This document shows positions 44,793-53,302 of a stretch of DNA of 64,000 bases, piece by piece. Location of the stretch: positions 3,293,501 through 3,357,500 of the forward strand of contig NZ_CP162133.1 in NCBI RefSeq assembly GCF_040833955.1, given 5' to 3'. Numbering within the stretch: position 1 is the first letter of the stretch; the number at the start of each line of letters is the position of its first letter. The notes under the pieces are model-generated. The model was not told the origin of the DNA. It did not search any database and saw only the letters and a program-made list of their open reading frames with translations. A program made the translations under genes and the position numbers. The DNA is from Leptospira sp. WS60.C2 (GTDB taxonomy: Bacteria; Spirochaetota; Leptospiria; Leptospirales; Leptospiraceae).

Positions 44793-45754
44793 TATTTTTT
44801 GCCGTGAATTTCTTCCAAGATACGATATGCCACTTCTAATGTTTTGATGTCGGAATCACCTTTCACCATTGGTTCCGATTCTCCTTTAATACATTTAACG
44901 AAGTGTTCATGCTCTTGTTTGAGAGGGTTGTCTTTGTGGACAAAGATTTTTTCGACAATCGATTCTTGTCTGTATTTGATCTCTCCACTACCAAGTTGTG
45001 TGGTTGAACTTGCTTGTCTGTGAAGTTCAATTTCTTGGTTTGTGAAATCTAAAAATACATAGGAATCTTTTTGTGAAATGTTAAGAGTTCTAATTTTTGC
45101 CTGAGAAGATCGAGATGCATTGAGGGAAGCAACACAACCATTGGCAAATTTTAACACAACAGTCGCAACATCTTCATGGTTGGATACAATTGATGAACCA
45201 ACAGCTTTCACTTCTGTAACTTCTGATTTCACCAAATTGAGTACAATGTCAATGTCATGGATCATCATGTCGAGAACCACACCTACATCCGTGATACGGC
45301 TGTTGTAAGGTGCAATTCGTCGGGATTCGATCAAGATAGGATGTTCGGCAATTTTACCGAGTTCCAATACAGCACCATTAAATCGTTCCACATGGCCGAC
45401 TTGCAAAATCAAATTGTTTTGTTTTGCTAAGCTCACAAGCTCTTTTGCTTCTTCTACAGTTTGGGAAATTGGTTTTTCGACCAAAACGTGTTTCTTTTCG
45501 GTAAGCGCTTGTTTGGCAATCTTGTGATGTAAAAAAGTAGGCGCCGCAATGATGATTGCATCGGTTTCTTTCAATAAATCTTCAATTGTTCCAAATGCCT
45601 TTGTTTTGTGTTTCTCAGCAATTTGAGTGGCACGTTCTGCATTGGCGTCAAATATCCCGATGAGTTCTGCATCAGATAATTGTTTAGCAACGTTTACGTG
45701 GTACTGGCCCATATGACCCGTACCGATAACTCCAAGACGGACTTTTTTCTCCAT
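44792..45754 (-). CDS. Gfo/Idh/MocA family oxidoreductase
   Basis: 320 aa from ATG 45754 (a TTG four codons earlier is less likely). The N-terminal NAD(P) Rossmann motif is GVIGTGHMGQYHV; the family lysine is in VLVEKPISQTVEEA, and GHVERFNGAVLEL and MIHDIDIVLNLV follow in the alpha/beta C-terminal domain. Members oxidise sugar or cyclitol hydroxyls, sometimes in UDP-sugar synthesis for surface polysaccharide. Only 24 bp follow the dnaJ stop, with no terminator visible, so heat-shock read-through is possible. Confidence 0.92.
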   Translation of the reverse strand: MEKKVRLGVIGTGHMGQYHVNVAKQLSDAELIGIFDANAERATQIAEKHKTKAFGTIEDLLKETDAIIIAAPTFLHHKIAKQALTEKKHVLVEKPISQTVEEAKELVSLAKQNNLILQVGHVERFNGAVLELGKIAEHPILIESRRIAPYNSRITDVGVVLDMMIHDIDIVLNLVKSEVTEVKAVGSSIVSNHEDVATVVLKFANGCVASLNASRSSQAKIRTLNISQKDSYVFLDFTNQEIELHRQASSTTQLGSGEIKYRQESIVEKIFVHKDNPLKQEHEHFVKCIKGESEPMVKGDSDIKTLEVAYRILEEIHGKK

Positions 45755-45778
45755 AGATGCTCTCAATATTCCAAAGGA

Positions 45779-46903
45779 TCAGCGGAAAAACAACTTCGAT
45801 TTTCCCCCGCTACCGACCTTTTCGCCGGACTCACGGGCAAATTCTTCCATCAGTTCTCTCTGTTTTTTAGAAAGTTTCTTAGGAATTTCGACCTTGATGA
45901 TGACATGTTGGTCTCCCTTGCCGTAAGAACCCAGGTATGGGATTCCATGGCCTTTTAAGCGGAAAATTTGACCACTTTCTGTCCCTTCTGGGATTTTGAG
46001 TTGGATCGTCTTTCCGTCAATCGAAGGCACTTCGATTTCGCCACCTAGGCAAGCCATCGAGAGGGAAATGGATTTTTGAACAATTAAATCGTTTCCTTGG
46101 CGTTCAAACGTTGGGTGTTTTTTGATATGTGTGACTACGTATAAATCACCACTTGGGCCACCGTTTGGACCGGATTCCCCTTCCCCAGAAACTTTGAGTC
46201 GGCTTCCCGATTCGACACCCGCAGGGATTTTGATATGAATGGTTCGTCTTTTCTCTGTTAGACCCTCACCCTTACATGTTTTGCAAGGATTGGAAATGAC
46301 TTTTCCTTTTCCTTTACAACGAGGACAAGTCGTTGTGACACTAAAGAATCCTTGAGTCCTTCTCACTTGTCCCGTTCCAGAACAATCTGGACAAACGGTT
46401 GGGGAAGATCCTTTTGATGCACCAGATCCCGAACAATCTGTACAGGTTTCTAGTCTTGGAATTTCAATTTTGTATTCTTTTCCAAGAGCCGCATCTTCTA
46501 AACTGACTTCTAAATTATAACGGAGATCTGATCCTCTTTGAGGACCAGACCTTCTTCCACCACCGCGGCTACCACCACCTCCGCCTCCAAAAAATTCACT
46601 GAAGATATCACCAAAATCTCCAAAGATATCGGAGAAGTCAGTATAAGCGCCAGCTCCATACCCTCCTCCTGCACCTGCATTCACACCAGCTTTCCCAAAT
46701 TGGTCATAAGCTTGGCGTTTTTGCGGATCGCGTAACACTTCGTAGGCTTCAGTTGCCTCTTTGAATTTTTCTTCCGCTTCTTTATCACCCTTATTTTTGT
46801 CAGGGTGATATTTGATGGCTAACTTACGATAGGCGCTCTTGATCTCATCATCAGAGGCACCTTTCGAAACGCCTAATACTTCGTAGTAACCACGGTCGCT
46901 CAT
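45779..46903 (-). CDS. dnaJ: Chaperone protein DnaJ
   Basis: 374 aa, full type-I Hsp40. J domain (1-70) with HPD in YHPDKNKGD; Gly/Phe-rich linker ([14 protein letters not shown]); zinc domain with four CxxCxGxG units ([32 protein letters not shown]); C-terminal substrate-binding domains. It stimulates DnaK ATPase and delivers clients. It lies 21 bp after dnaK in the hrcA-grpE-dnaK-dnaJ operon. Confidence 0.98.
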   Translation of the reverse strand: MSDRGYYEVLGVSKGASDDEIKSAYRKLAIKYHPDKNKGDKEAEEKFKEATEAYEVLRDPQKRQAYDQFGKAGVNAGAGGGYGAGAYTDFSDIFGDFGDIFSEFFGGGGGGSRGGGRRSGPQRGSDLRYNLEVSLEDAALGKEYKIEIPRLETCTDCSGSGASKGSSPTVCPDCSGTGQVRRTQGFFSVTTTCPRCKGKGKVISNPCKTCKGEGLTEKRRTIHIKIPAGVESGSRLKVSGEGESGPNGGPSGDLYVVTHIKKHPTFERQGNDLIVQKSISLSMACLGGEIEVPSIDGKTIQLKIPEGTESGQIFRLKGHGIPYLGSYGKGDQHVIIKVEIPKKLSKKQRELMEEFARESGEKVGSGGKSKLFFR

Positions 46904-46924
46904 TGTTTTACTTCTTATCTCTAT

Positions 46925-48859
46925 TTATTTTTTGTCTTCATCAACGACAGTGTAATCAGCATCGACTACCTTCTCGCCACCTGCATTGGAACCGCTTGCG
47001 CCTTGGTTTGCACCAGCACCAGCTTCTGCACCAGGAGCTCCTTGTTCAGGACCTGCTTGGCTATAGATTTTTTGTCCAATTTGCATCGCAACTTGTTGGA
47101 TAGAATCTCTAGATGCTTTCATACGCTCGAGGTCACCAGATTCCATTGCTTCACGGCCGCGTTTGATTTCGTCTTGTGCTCTTTGTTTTTCTGATTCGTC
47201 GAGTTTGTCAGCAGATTCACCGATGGTTTTTTCCAATTGGTAAACAATTGCTTCCAATTCATTCTTAGTGTCAGCTGCTTCGCGAAGTTTTTTATCTTCT
47301 TCTGCGTGAGCTTCTGCATCTTTTACCATCTTTTTGATTTCTTCTTCAGAGAGTCCAGAAGAAGATTCAATACGAATCTTTTGTTCTTTTCCGGTTCCCA
47401 AATCTTTTGCAGATACGTGAACGATACCGTTCGCATCAATATCAAATGTAACTTCGATTTGTGGAACGCCACGTGGAGCAGACGGAATACCCACTAAGTC
47501 AAAACGACCAAGTGTTCGGTTCGCACTCGCCATTTCTCGTTCCCCTTGTAGGACGTGAACAGAAACAGTTGTTTGGTTGTCTGCCGCAGTAGAGAAAACT
47601 TGGGATTTTCTTGTAGGAATGGTTGTGTTTCTTTCGATGAGTTTTGTCATCACACCACCTAAAGTTTCAATACCAAGTGAAAGTGGAGTGACATCAAGTA
47701 ACAATACATCAGTTACATCACCAGCAAGAACACCACCTTGGATTGCCGCACCAATTGCTACCACTTCATCAGGGTTAACAGATTTGTTTGGCTCTTTTCC
47801 AAAAATTTCTTTCACCAGTGCTTGTACTGCTGGGATACGAGTGGATCCACCCACAAGGATGACTTCATCAATTTCACTTGCAGAAAGTCCTGCATCTTTC
47901 AATGCATTTTGGCATGGAATACGAGTTCTTTCTACTAGAGATCTTGTAATTTCATCAAACTTTGCTTTGGTGAGTGTCATATCCAAGTGTTTTGGACCAG
48001 ACGCATCAGCAGTGATGAATGGAAGGTTGATTTGAGTGGAAGAAGTTCCAGACAACTCGATTTTAGCTTTTTCAGCCGCTTCTTTCAAACGTTGTACTGT
48101 GTTTTTATCTCCAGAAATATCTATTCCAGTTTGTTTTTTGAATTCGTCGATCATCCATTGCATGACCACGTTATCAAAGTCGTCACCACCGAGGTGAGTA
48201 TCACCGTTAGTTGATTTTACTTCAAAAACTCCATCACCAAGTTCAAGGATCGAAACGTCAAAGGTTCCACCACCTAAGTCATAGACAGCAATCTTTGCAT
48301 TGGTTTTTTTCTTATCAAAACCATAAGCAAGAGCCGCAGCAGTTGGTTCGTTGATGATTCGTTCTACTTCCAGTCCTGCAATTCGACCTGCATCTTTTGT
48401 GGCTTGTCTTTGTTCGTCATTGAAGTAAGCAGGAACTGTTACGACTGCTTTTTTCACTTCATGGCCAAGAAAGTCTTCTGCTGTTTTCTTCATCTTTTGA
48501 AGGACACGAGCTGCGATTTCTTGTGGAGTGAATTCTCCAGAGACGGTTTCAAATTTGACTCCATCATTTCCGGCGCGAATCACTTTGTACGATACCATCT
48601 TTGCTTCGTCACCAGCCTCGTTAAAACGACGACCGATAAAACGTTTTGCAGATCGGATTGTATTCACTGCGTTTGTAATTGCCTGGTTCTTTGCGAACTG
48701 TCCAACAATGGTTTCACCCTTTGCTGTAAAGGCTACAATCGAAGGAGTGGTTCTTGCCCCTTCAGAGTTTTGAATGACAACAGGATCTCCACCTTCCATT
48801 ACCGCCACACAAGAGTTAGTGGTTCCTAAATCGATTCCTATGATTTTTTCCTTAGACAT
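46925..48859 (-). CDS. dnaK: Chaperone protein DnaK (Hsp70)
   Basis: 644 aa, full length. ATPase signatures [27 protein letters not shown] and [13 protein letters not shown] are intact; the substrate-binding domain follows ([17 protein letters not shown]) and the lid ends in a Gly/Ala-rich tail with [14 protein letters not shown]. Central protein-folding ATPase working with DnaJ and GrpE. Starts 23 bp after grpE. Confidence 0.99.
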   Translation of the reverse strand: MSKEKIIGIDLGTTNSCVAVMEGGDPVVIQNSEGARTTPSIVAFTAKGETIVGQFAKNQAITNAVNTIRSAKRFIGRRFNEAGDEAKMVSYKVIRAGNDGVKFETVSGEFTPQEIAARVLQKMKKTAEDFLGHEVKKAVVTVPAYFNDEQRQATKDAGRIAGLEVERIINEPTAAALAYGFDKKKTNAKIAVYDLGGGTFDVSILELGDGVFEVKSTNGDTHLGGDDFDNVVMQWMIDEFKKQTGIDISGDKNTVQRLKEAAEKAKIELSGTSSTQINLPFITADASGPKHLDMTLTKAKFDEITRSLVERTRIPCQNALKDAGLSASEIDEVILVGGSTRIPAVQALVKEIFGKEPNKSVNPDEVVAIGAAIQGGVLAGDVTDVLLLDVTPLSLGIETLGGVMTKLIERNTTIPTRKSQVFSTAADNQTTVSVHVLQGEREMASANRTLGRFDLVGIPSAPRGVPQIEVTFDIDANGIVHVSAKDLGTGKEQKIRIESSSGLSEEEIKKMVKDAEAHAEEDKKLREAADTKNELEAIVYQLEKTIGESADKLDESEKQRAQDEIKRGREAMESGDLERMKASRDSIQQVAMQIGQKIYSQAGPEQGAPGAEAGAGANQGASGSNAGGEKVVDADYTVVDEDKK

Positions 48860-48882
48860 AGTCTTTCTCCTTCTTACTTATA

Positions 48883-49455
48883 TTAACTTTGTGGTTTACC
48901 CACTTTCACACGTGCAGGACGAATGGATTGTTTGTTTTCACCGTCTTCGTGGTAATAACCAGCTTGATAGGTTTCAACAACAGTCTCTTCGGTGTATTCT
49001 GCACTTTCCTCAGAAGCAATCGCTTCCATTAACATAGGATCAAACGGCATTCCTTTCGGATCTAAACGTTTGATGCCTTCTCTTTCCAATACGGAATAAA
49101 ATTCCTTTTGTACCATCTTGATGCCTTCTACAAAAGCAACCACCTCAGGTGTTTGGTTTGGAACATTGGATACTCGCTCCAAATTATCCAAAGCGCTTGT
49201 CAGCCCTTCTGCAAACTTCTTGATGGATTCTTTCCTAGCATTCAATAAGTCATTTGCAGTTCTACGTTTGTAGTTTTGAAACTCCGCACGTTCTCTTAGC
49301 CAGGAATCTTTTAAAGACTCGATCTCTTTTTTTGCGTTATCGAGTTCTTTTTCAGCTCCTTCTACTGCTTGTTCAATGGCTTCATCTGAAATGGTTTGCC
49401 CTTCTTCGACTTGCACATTTTGATCTTCTAGGGACCCGTTCGTTTCTTCTGCCAT
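48883..49455 (-). CDS. grpE: Nucleotide exchange factor GrpE
   Basis: 190 aa. Acidic N-terminus, a long coiled coil (KELDNAKKEIESLKDSWLRERAEFQNYKRR), and the C-terminal beta domain with the family motif GFRYEDR-like region represented by VVETYQAGYYHEDGE and IRPARVKVGKP. It exchanges ADP for ATP on DnaK. 11 bp after hrcA. Confidence 0.97.
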   Translation of the reverse strand: MAEETNGSLEDQNVQVEEGQTISDEAIEQAVEGAEKELDNAKKEIESLKDSWLRERAEFQNYKRRTANDLLNARKESIKKFAEGLTSALDNLERVSNVPNQTPEVVAFVEGIKMVQKEFYSVLEREGIKRLDPKGMPFDPMLMEAIASEESAEYTEETVVETYQAGYYHEDGENKQSIRPARVKVGKPQS

Positions 49456-49466
49456 TTCGCCTCCTA

Positions 49467-50498
49467 CTACCTGCTTAATTTCGTAATCATTTCTGAAACT
49501 AACTTTGAAGTGAATTCAATCAAAGGTAATGCCTTGTTGTAATTCATCCTCTGCGGACCAATGATTCCCATGGAACCGATCCTTTTTTCACCCATACGGT
49601 AATTAGTTGTGATGATGGTAACTCCACCTAACTTCTCATTACCGTCTTTTCCAATGATGGTATACACACCGTCCATTGGAACATATTCGCTAAAAAAGTC
49701 TTTGAGGAACTGCTTTTCATCAAATAGATGCAGGATGTTTTCTAATTGTTCCTCTTCATCCTTAAAGTTTTCGTATAAGTTTTTCAATCCATCGATATAC
49801 AAGTTATCAACGGATTGCCCATCTGACCCCATGGCTCTTGCAATCGAAGGTGCAAACTGAGTGAATCCTTCTGGACCTTCTTTTTTTAGCATCATCTGAG
49901 GGATCAGGTTGCTTTGTATTTCATGCACATCAAAACCTTTGACGTTATCATTCAAATACCTTGAAATTTGGTATAAGGTCTCTTGTGAGATGTGAAAATC
50001 GAAAAAGATATTTCGATTTAGCACAGTTCCCGACCGCATAACAAGGATCATAAGAACTTCTCCACCATTTACATGGATGAGTTCTATATGTTTTAATGTG
50101 TCAAGAGACCCTTCCGGACCTAAAACCACACTCGCTGATTGCGATAAAGACGCTAATACCTTGGAGGTTGCAATGAGAACCTGATCCAATCGAAATTGCA
50201 TCCGAAGATACTCTTCTTGGATTCTTTGTTTTTCACGCATTGTAAGCTCAAAAAGAGTCACAAGACTATCCACATACAACCGATACCCACGTTCCGTTGG
50301 CACCCGACCTCCCGAAGTATGACGAGCTACGATGTAACCCATGTCTTCGAGTTCTGCGAGGCAAGAACGAATGGTGGCTGGCGATAATCCGATATCGTAT
50401 TTTTCTGAAAGGGTTTTAGAGCCGACAGGTTTGTTGTCGGAAACAAACTCCTCAACCAATGCTTTCAAAATGGAACGATGTCTAGGGGAAAGGTCCAT
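49467..50498 (-). CDS. hrcA: Heat-inducible transcription repressor HrcA
   Basis: 343 aa from ATG 50498 (MDLSPRHRSILKALVEEFV, the usual family start; a TTG three codons earlier overlaps GGAGG). The winged helix is LSEKYDIGLSPATIRSCLAELEDMGYI, followed by HTSGGRVPTERGYRLYVD and the GAF-like/dimerisation part. HrcA binds CIRCE and represses this operon; folding by GroEL normally keeps it active. A perfect CIRCE lies 19 bp upstream. Confidence 0.97.
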   Translation of the reverse strand: MDLSPRHRSILKALVEEFVSDNKPVGSKTLSEKYDIGLSPATIRSCLAELEDMGYIVARHTSGGRVPTERGYRLYVDSLVTLFELTMREKQRIQEEYLRMQFRLDQVLIATSKVLASLSQSASVVLGPEGSLDTLKHIELIHVNGGEVLMILVMRSGTVLNRNIFFDFHISQETLYQISRYLNDNVKGFDVHEIQSNLIPQMMLKKEGPEGFTQFAPSIARAMGSDGQSVDNLYIDGLKNLYENFKDEEEQLENILHLFDEKQFLKDFFSEYVPMDGVYTIIGKDGNEKLGGVTIITTNYRMGEKRIGSMGIIGPQRMNYNKALPLIEFTSKLVSEMITKLSR

Positions 50499-50516
50499 AG
50501 CCTCCAAGCTCTTCCT

Positions 50517-50543
50517 TTAGCACTCTACTGATTAGAGTGCTAA
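50517..50543. promoter_or_regulatory. CIRCE operator (HrcA site)
   Basis: TTAGCACTC-N9-GAGTGCTAA, matching the CIRCE consensus at all 18 arm positions. It begins about 4 nt after the predicted transcription start, the usual place for HrcA repression. Confidence 0.97.
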
Positions 50544-50554
50544 TCTATGCTTAA

Positions 50555-50583
50555 AGTTTACGGATTTCCATTTTTTTCGTCAA
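50555..50583 (-). promoter_or_regulatory. Sigma-70 promoter of the hrcA-grpE-dnaK-dnaJ operon
   Basis: On the minus strand TTGACG (50583-50578), a 17-bp spacer and TAAACT (50560-50555). The expected start is near 50548, just ahead of CIRCE. Confidence 0.8.
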
Positions 50584-50643
50584 GCAGGAAGCAGGTCCAA
50601 GGAGCGAATTTTAGCAGACATTTCGGGAAACTGCCAATTTTTT

Positions 50644-51561
50644 TCAAATGGGATAGACTTGGATCTGATTTCGACCGTTGTTTTTTGCCTGGTACAGTGC
50701 GATGTCAGCAAATTTGAGCACTTCTTCTGGTTTTTGAATCGGGTGCACCTTGGTGAAACCGATGCTCAAAGTGATGTTTAGATAGTAGTTATCAAAGATA
50801 AAAAACCGGTGCGACGCGACGGATTCCCGAAGGCGATCGAGGACAATGTTGGCTCCTTCCGTGGTGGTATCGGGTAAAATACATCCAAATTCTTCTCCAC
50901 CGAGTCGCCCGACTGTGTCCTCTTCCCTGAGACAATCTACAAAGATGTTTGCCATTTTTTTCAGTACCAAATCCCCGATGTCATGTCCGTAGGTATCGTT
51001 AATCACTTTAAAATGGTCAATGTCCATGACAGCTAGAACCGATTCACGATTACGACGTTTGACTGTTGCGATGGTTTTTTGGAGGGTATCAGAGAACGAA
51101 CGACGGTTTGGTAACATCGTGAGTTCATCCATGTAAGCCAGTCGTTTTAAACTATTGATGAGAACGTTTTTTTGTTCTTCCAAACGTCGTCTTTCTCTTA
51201 CATCGCGAATGATGGCCGCATAGTATTCTTTATTTTCTTTTTGAATGGTAAAGGCACGAATTTCCACAGGGATAGTGCCTTTTGGTTTTGTCACAAGTTC
51301 TAACTCTTTTAAAAATCCAGCGATGTAATGCGCATCGTTAGAACTTACAAAGGCTTCAATGGAAGATTGTTCTCCTTTTTCATTGGGAGGGAACAAAAAA
51401 GAAAACGATTTTTGGTATAACTCTTCTTCGTTGTAACCAGTTAATGATTGTAACGCGAGATTGCTAAATAATATTTTTTGGTCGGTGTCTAATACAACAA
51501 TGGCGTCGATGGATTGGGAAACAATTTCCTTAGCTAACGTATCTGTATAAAAATCATTCAT
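50644..51561 (-). CDS. PAS-GGDEF diguanylate cyclase
   Basis: 305 aa from ATG 51561, which has GGGG 5 nt upstream and overlaps the previous stop (ATGAATGA); earlier ATGs at 51579 and 51591 are possible. A PAS domain (about 10-125: SIDAIVVLDTDQKILFSNLALQSLTGYNEEEL, read in parts) leads to GGDEF (about 140-300) with the active motif GRLGGEEFGCILP. It should make c-di-GMP; an RxxD inhibitory site is not obvious. Soluble, so it senses a cytoplasmic cue. Confidence 0.94.
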   Translation of the reverse strand: MNDFYTDTLAKEIVSQSIDAIVVLDTDQKILFSNLALQSLTGYNEEELYQKSFSFLFPPNEKGEQSSIEAFVSSNDAHYIAGFLKELELVTKPKGTIPVEIRAFTIQKENKEYYAAIIRDVRERRRLEEQKNVLINSLKRLAYMDELTMLPNRRSFSDTLQKTIATVKRRNRESVLAVMDIDHFKVINDTYGHDIGDLVLKKMANIFVDCLREEDTVGRLGGEEFGCILPDTTTEGANIVLDRLRESVASHRFFIFDNYYLNITLSIGFTKVHPIQKPEEVLKFADIALYQAKNNGRNQIQVYPI

Positions 51562-52786
51562 TTCCCCAAATTTCCCCATTTGCTTTTTCACTTCGGAATG
51601 AATCTCGCCATTTGTGGATGTGACGAAAATTGATCTCAGGTTGGTTCACCCTAAATTCTTTTTTCGGTAAAACTTTCATAGGTTTCGGATTCAGACTCTG
51701 ATACCAATAGGCAACAGAGACCAAATCTAAGGTCAAGGAATTTGCATGACCATGCTCCAATAAGAATAGGAAATTTTTTTCAAAACGGATTGGGGATTCC
51801 ACCCAAAACCGATACAAATGGGTTCTTCCCAACCAACCAATAGAATCGGAAACCCTAGGATAACCAAAATAAGGATGCATAAAGACTTCTTTCGGTGACC
51901 AAGCTGTATTAAAGACATCTTCCGTACCCGTTCCTTTTAGTGTAGCAGTTGTTTGGTTTCCATCAATAAAGATGAGATCATCTCCTTCACCATACCACAA
52001 AGGAGTTGGCGAATCCACATATAGATTTAGCCCAATAAAATGGCCTTTTCCTTCCGTTTCTAGAACTGTGAAAAAGTTTTCTTTTTGGAATTTGGTTTTT
52101 TCCATCTCTCCAAGGAGAGACCATTCATTTTCTCTTTGGTTTGTTGTGTTGGGTTTAGTGATACTGCGGTTCCATTGTGCATGGAATCGTAAAGGTGATT
52201 CAATTGGTGTTTTCCATTCCTCATAATCAATGTAAAAATAAAAATTGCTAATGTCTTCTTCAGATTCGTTGTCAATTTGAATTTTGGCACCCGATTCAAA
52301 TGGCATCGGAAAATAGGAATTCATTGACTTTCCTTTTTTGGGGGCAGCCACAAGGGGTAACGAATTCAAAATGTATTCTTCTCCCCAACCTTGTCCAAAA
52401 AATTCACCTAACGGAACTTCCACGGAAGAATGAGAGTGATTGTCCCAATACATGCGAAGCACCGCATTTTTCCGTACCATTGGGTCTTTACTTGCCAAGG
52501 TCATCCAAATGTGTTTGATGATTCCGCGCCCTTTGATTTCAGCGAGAGTGATAGTTGATTTTTTTGGAATTTTGATAAAATCATCATTGCCATTTGTGGG
52601 ATCGGCGCTTGAAATTCTTTTGTTTTGATACGATTTTTCTTTCCAAATGGTGGATTCCCAACCATCACTGAACAATGCATTGGTGGAAATAAAGAATAGA
52701 GCCAATGAAACTAGAAAGAATAAGAATCGAGGTAATTTTGTGGTAGCGACCATTGTCGTTAAAACTTTTTTCAAAATCCATTTCAT
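51554..52786 (-). CDS. DUF2961 (GH172-like) exported protein
   Basis: 410 aa with a signal peptide (about 12-40). The family core is recognised: TLAEIKGRGIIKHIWMTLAS, AVLRMYWDNHSHSSVEVPLGEFFG, then DSPTPLWYGEGDDLIFIDG and GTGTEDVFNTAWSP. DUF2961 proteins form double jelly rolls that hexamerise; one branch (GH172) cleaves or cyclises fructofuranosides/arabinofuranosides. The substrate here is unknown. It lies in an operon with a membrane protein upstream and a diguanylate cyclase overlapping downstream. Confidence 0.88.
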   Translation of the reverse strand: MKWILKKVLTTMVATTKLPRFLFFLVSLALFFISTNALFSDGWESTIWKEKSYQNKRISSADPTNGNDDFIKIPKKSTITLAEIKGRGIIKHIWMTLASKDPMVRKNAVLRMYWDNHSHSSVEVPLGEFFGQGWGEEYILNSLPLVAAPKKGKSMNSYFPMPFESGAKIQIDNESEEDISNFYFYIDYEEWKTPIESPLRFHAQWNRSITKPNTTNQRENEWSLLGEMEKTKFQKENFFTVLETEGKGHFIGLNLYVDSPTPLWYGEGDDLIFIDGNQTTATLKGTGTEDVFNTAWSPKEVFMHPYFGYPRVSDSIGWLGRTHLYRFWVESPIRFEKNFLFLLEHGHANSLTLDLVSVAYWYQSLNPKPMKVLPKKEFRVNQPEINFRHIHKWRDSFRSEKANGEIWGNE

Positions 52787-52801
52787 TCGGTTACCTACTC
52801 T

Positions 52802-53272
52802 TTAAAATCGTTTCACAAACCAAAGGAAAATCCCCGCTTGCACGAGAGATAATAAAAAGATTTCAAACAACACATACAAATGAATCGAAAAGGAAATTTC
52901 TGAAATCATAAATACCATTCCCTCTAAACTTCCAACTGCTGGTGAAATGGCAGCAAGGCCTCCAAGAACAGTTCTCATCCATACGAGTGCAAACATTTGT
53001 TTGCCGAAGGTCTGCACTTGAAACCAATCCCAGATCAGATGTAAAAAACTCACCATAAGAATCGCTTGGAAAACGAGTGCTGGCAAAAGCCAAGTCATCG
53101 CTCTTGTCCATGCTGCTCCATCATTCGATGTGAGTAAAAATAGAGGAAAAACCGCAGATTCACCTTCATAATACCCTTTCATTACCAATTGAAAGTAAGG
53201 GATGGAAACAAAAAGATATGCCAAAAGATGGCTCAAAATAAATTGAAATGTGATTTTAATCTTCGGATTCAT
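52802..53272 (-). CDS. Small polytopic membrane protein, unknown
   Basis: 156 aa from ATG 53272 (a TTG lies five codons earlier). About four membrane helices (ITFQFILSHLLAYLFVSI; LLPALVFQAILMVSFLHLIW; TVLGGLAAISPAVGSLEGM; ILYV-LFEIFLLSLVQAGIFLWF). The arrangement is like Yip1-type proteins but no motif settles it. 15 bp precede the DUF2961 gene; divergent from glnD with 30 bp between starts. Confidence 0.75.
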   Translation of the reverse strand: MNPKIKITFQFILSHLLAYLFVSIPYFQLVMKGYYEGESAVFPLFLLTSNDGAAWTRAMTWLLPALVFQAILMVSFLHLIWDWFQVQTFGKQMFALVWMRTVLGGLAAISPAVGSLEGMVFMISEISFSIHLYVLFEIFLLSLVQAGIFLWFVKRF

Positions 53273-53302
53273 GTTAAAGTTGTCCAATAAGGTAACCTTT
53301 AC

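Noticed and set aside
47577..48829. Long plus-strand frames opposite dnaK (up to 152 aa)
   Set aside because: Antisense frames are common opposite highly biased dnaK genes; no start signals or recognisable motifs.
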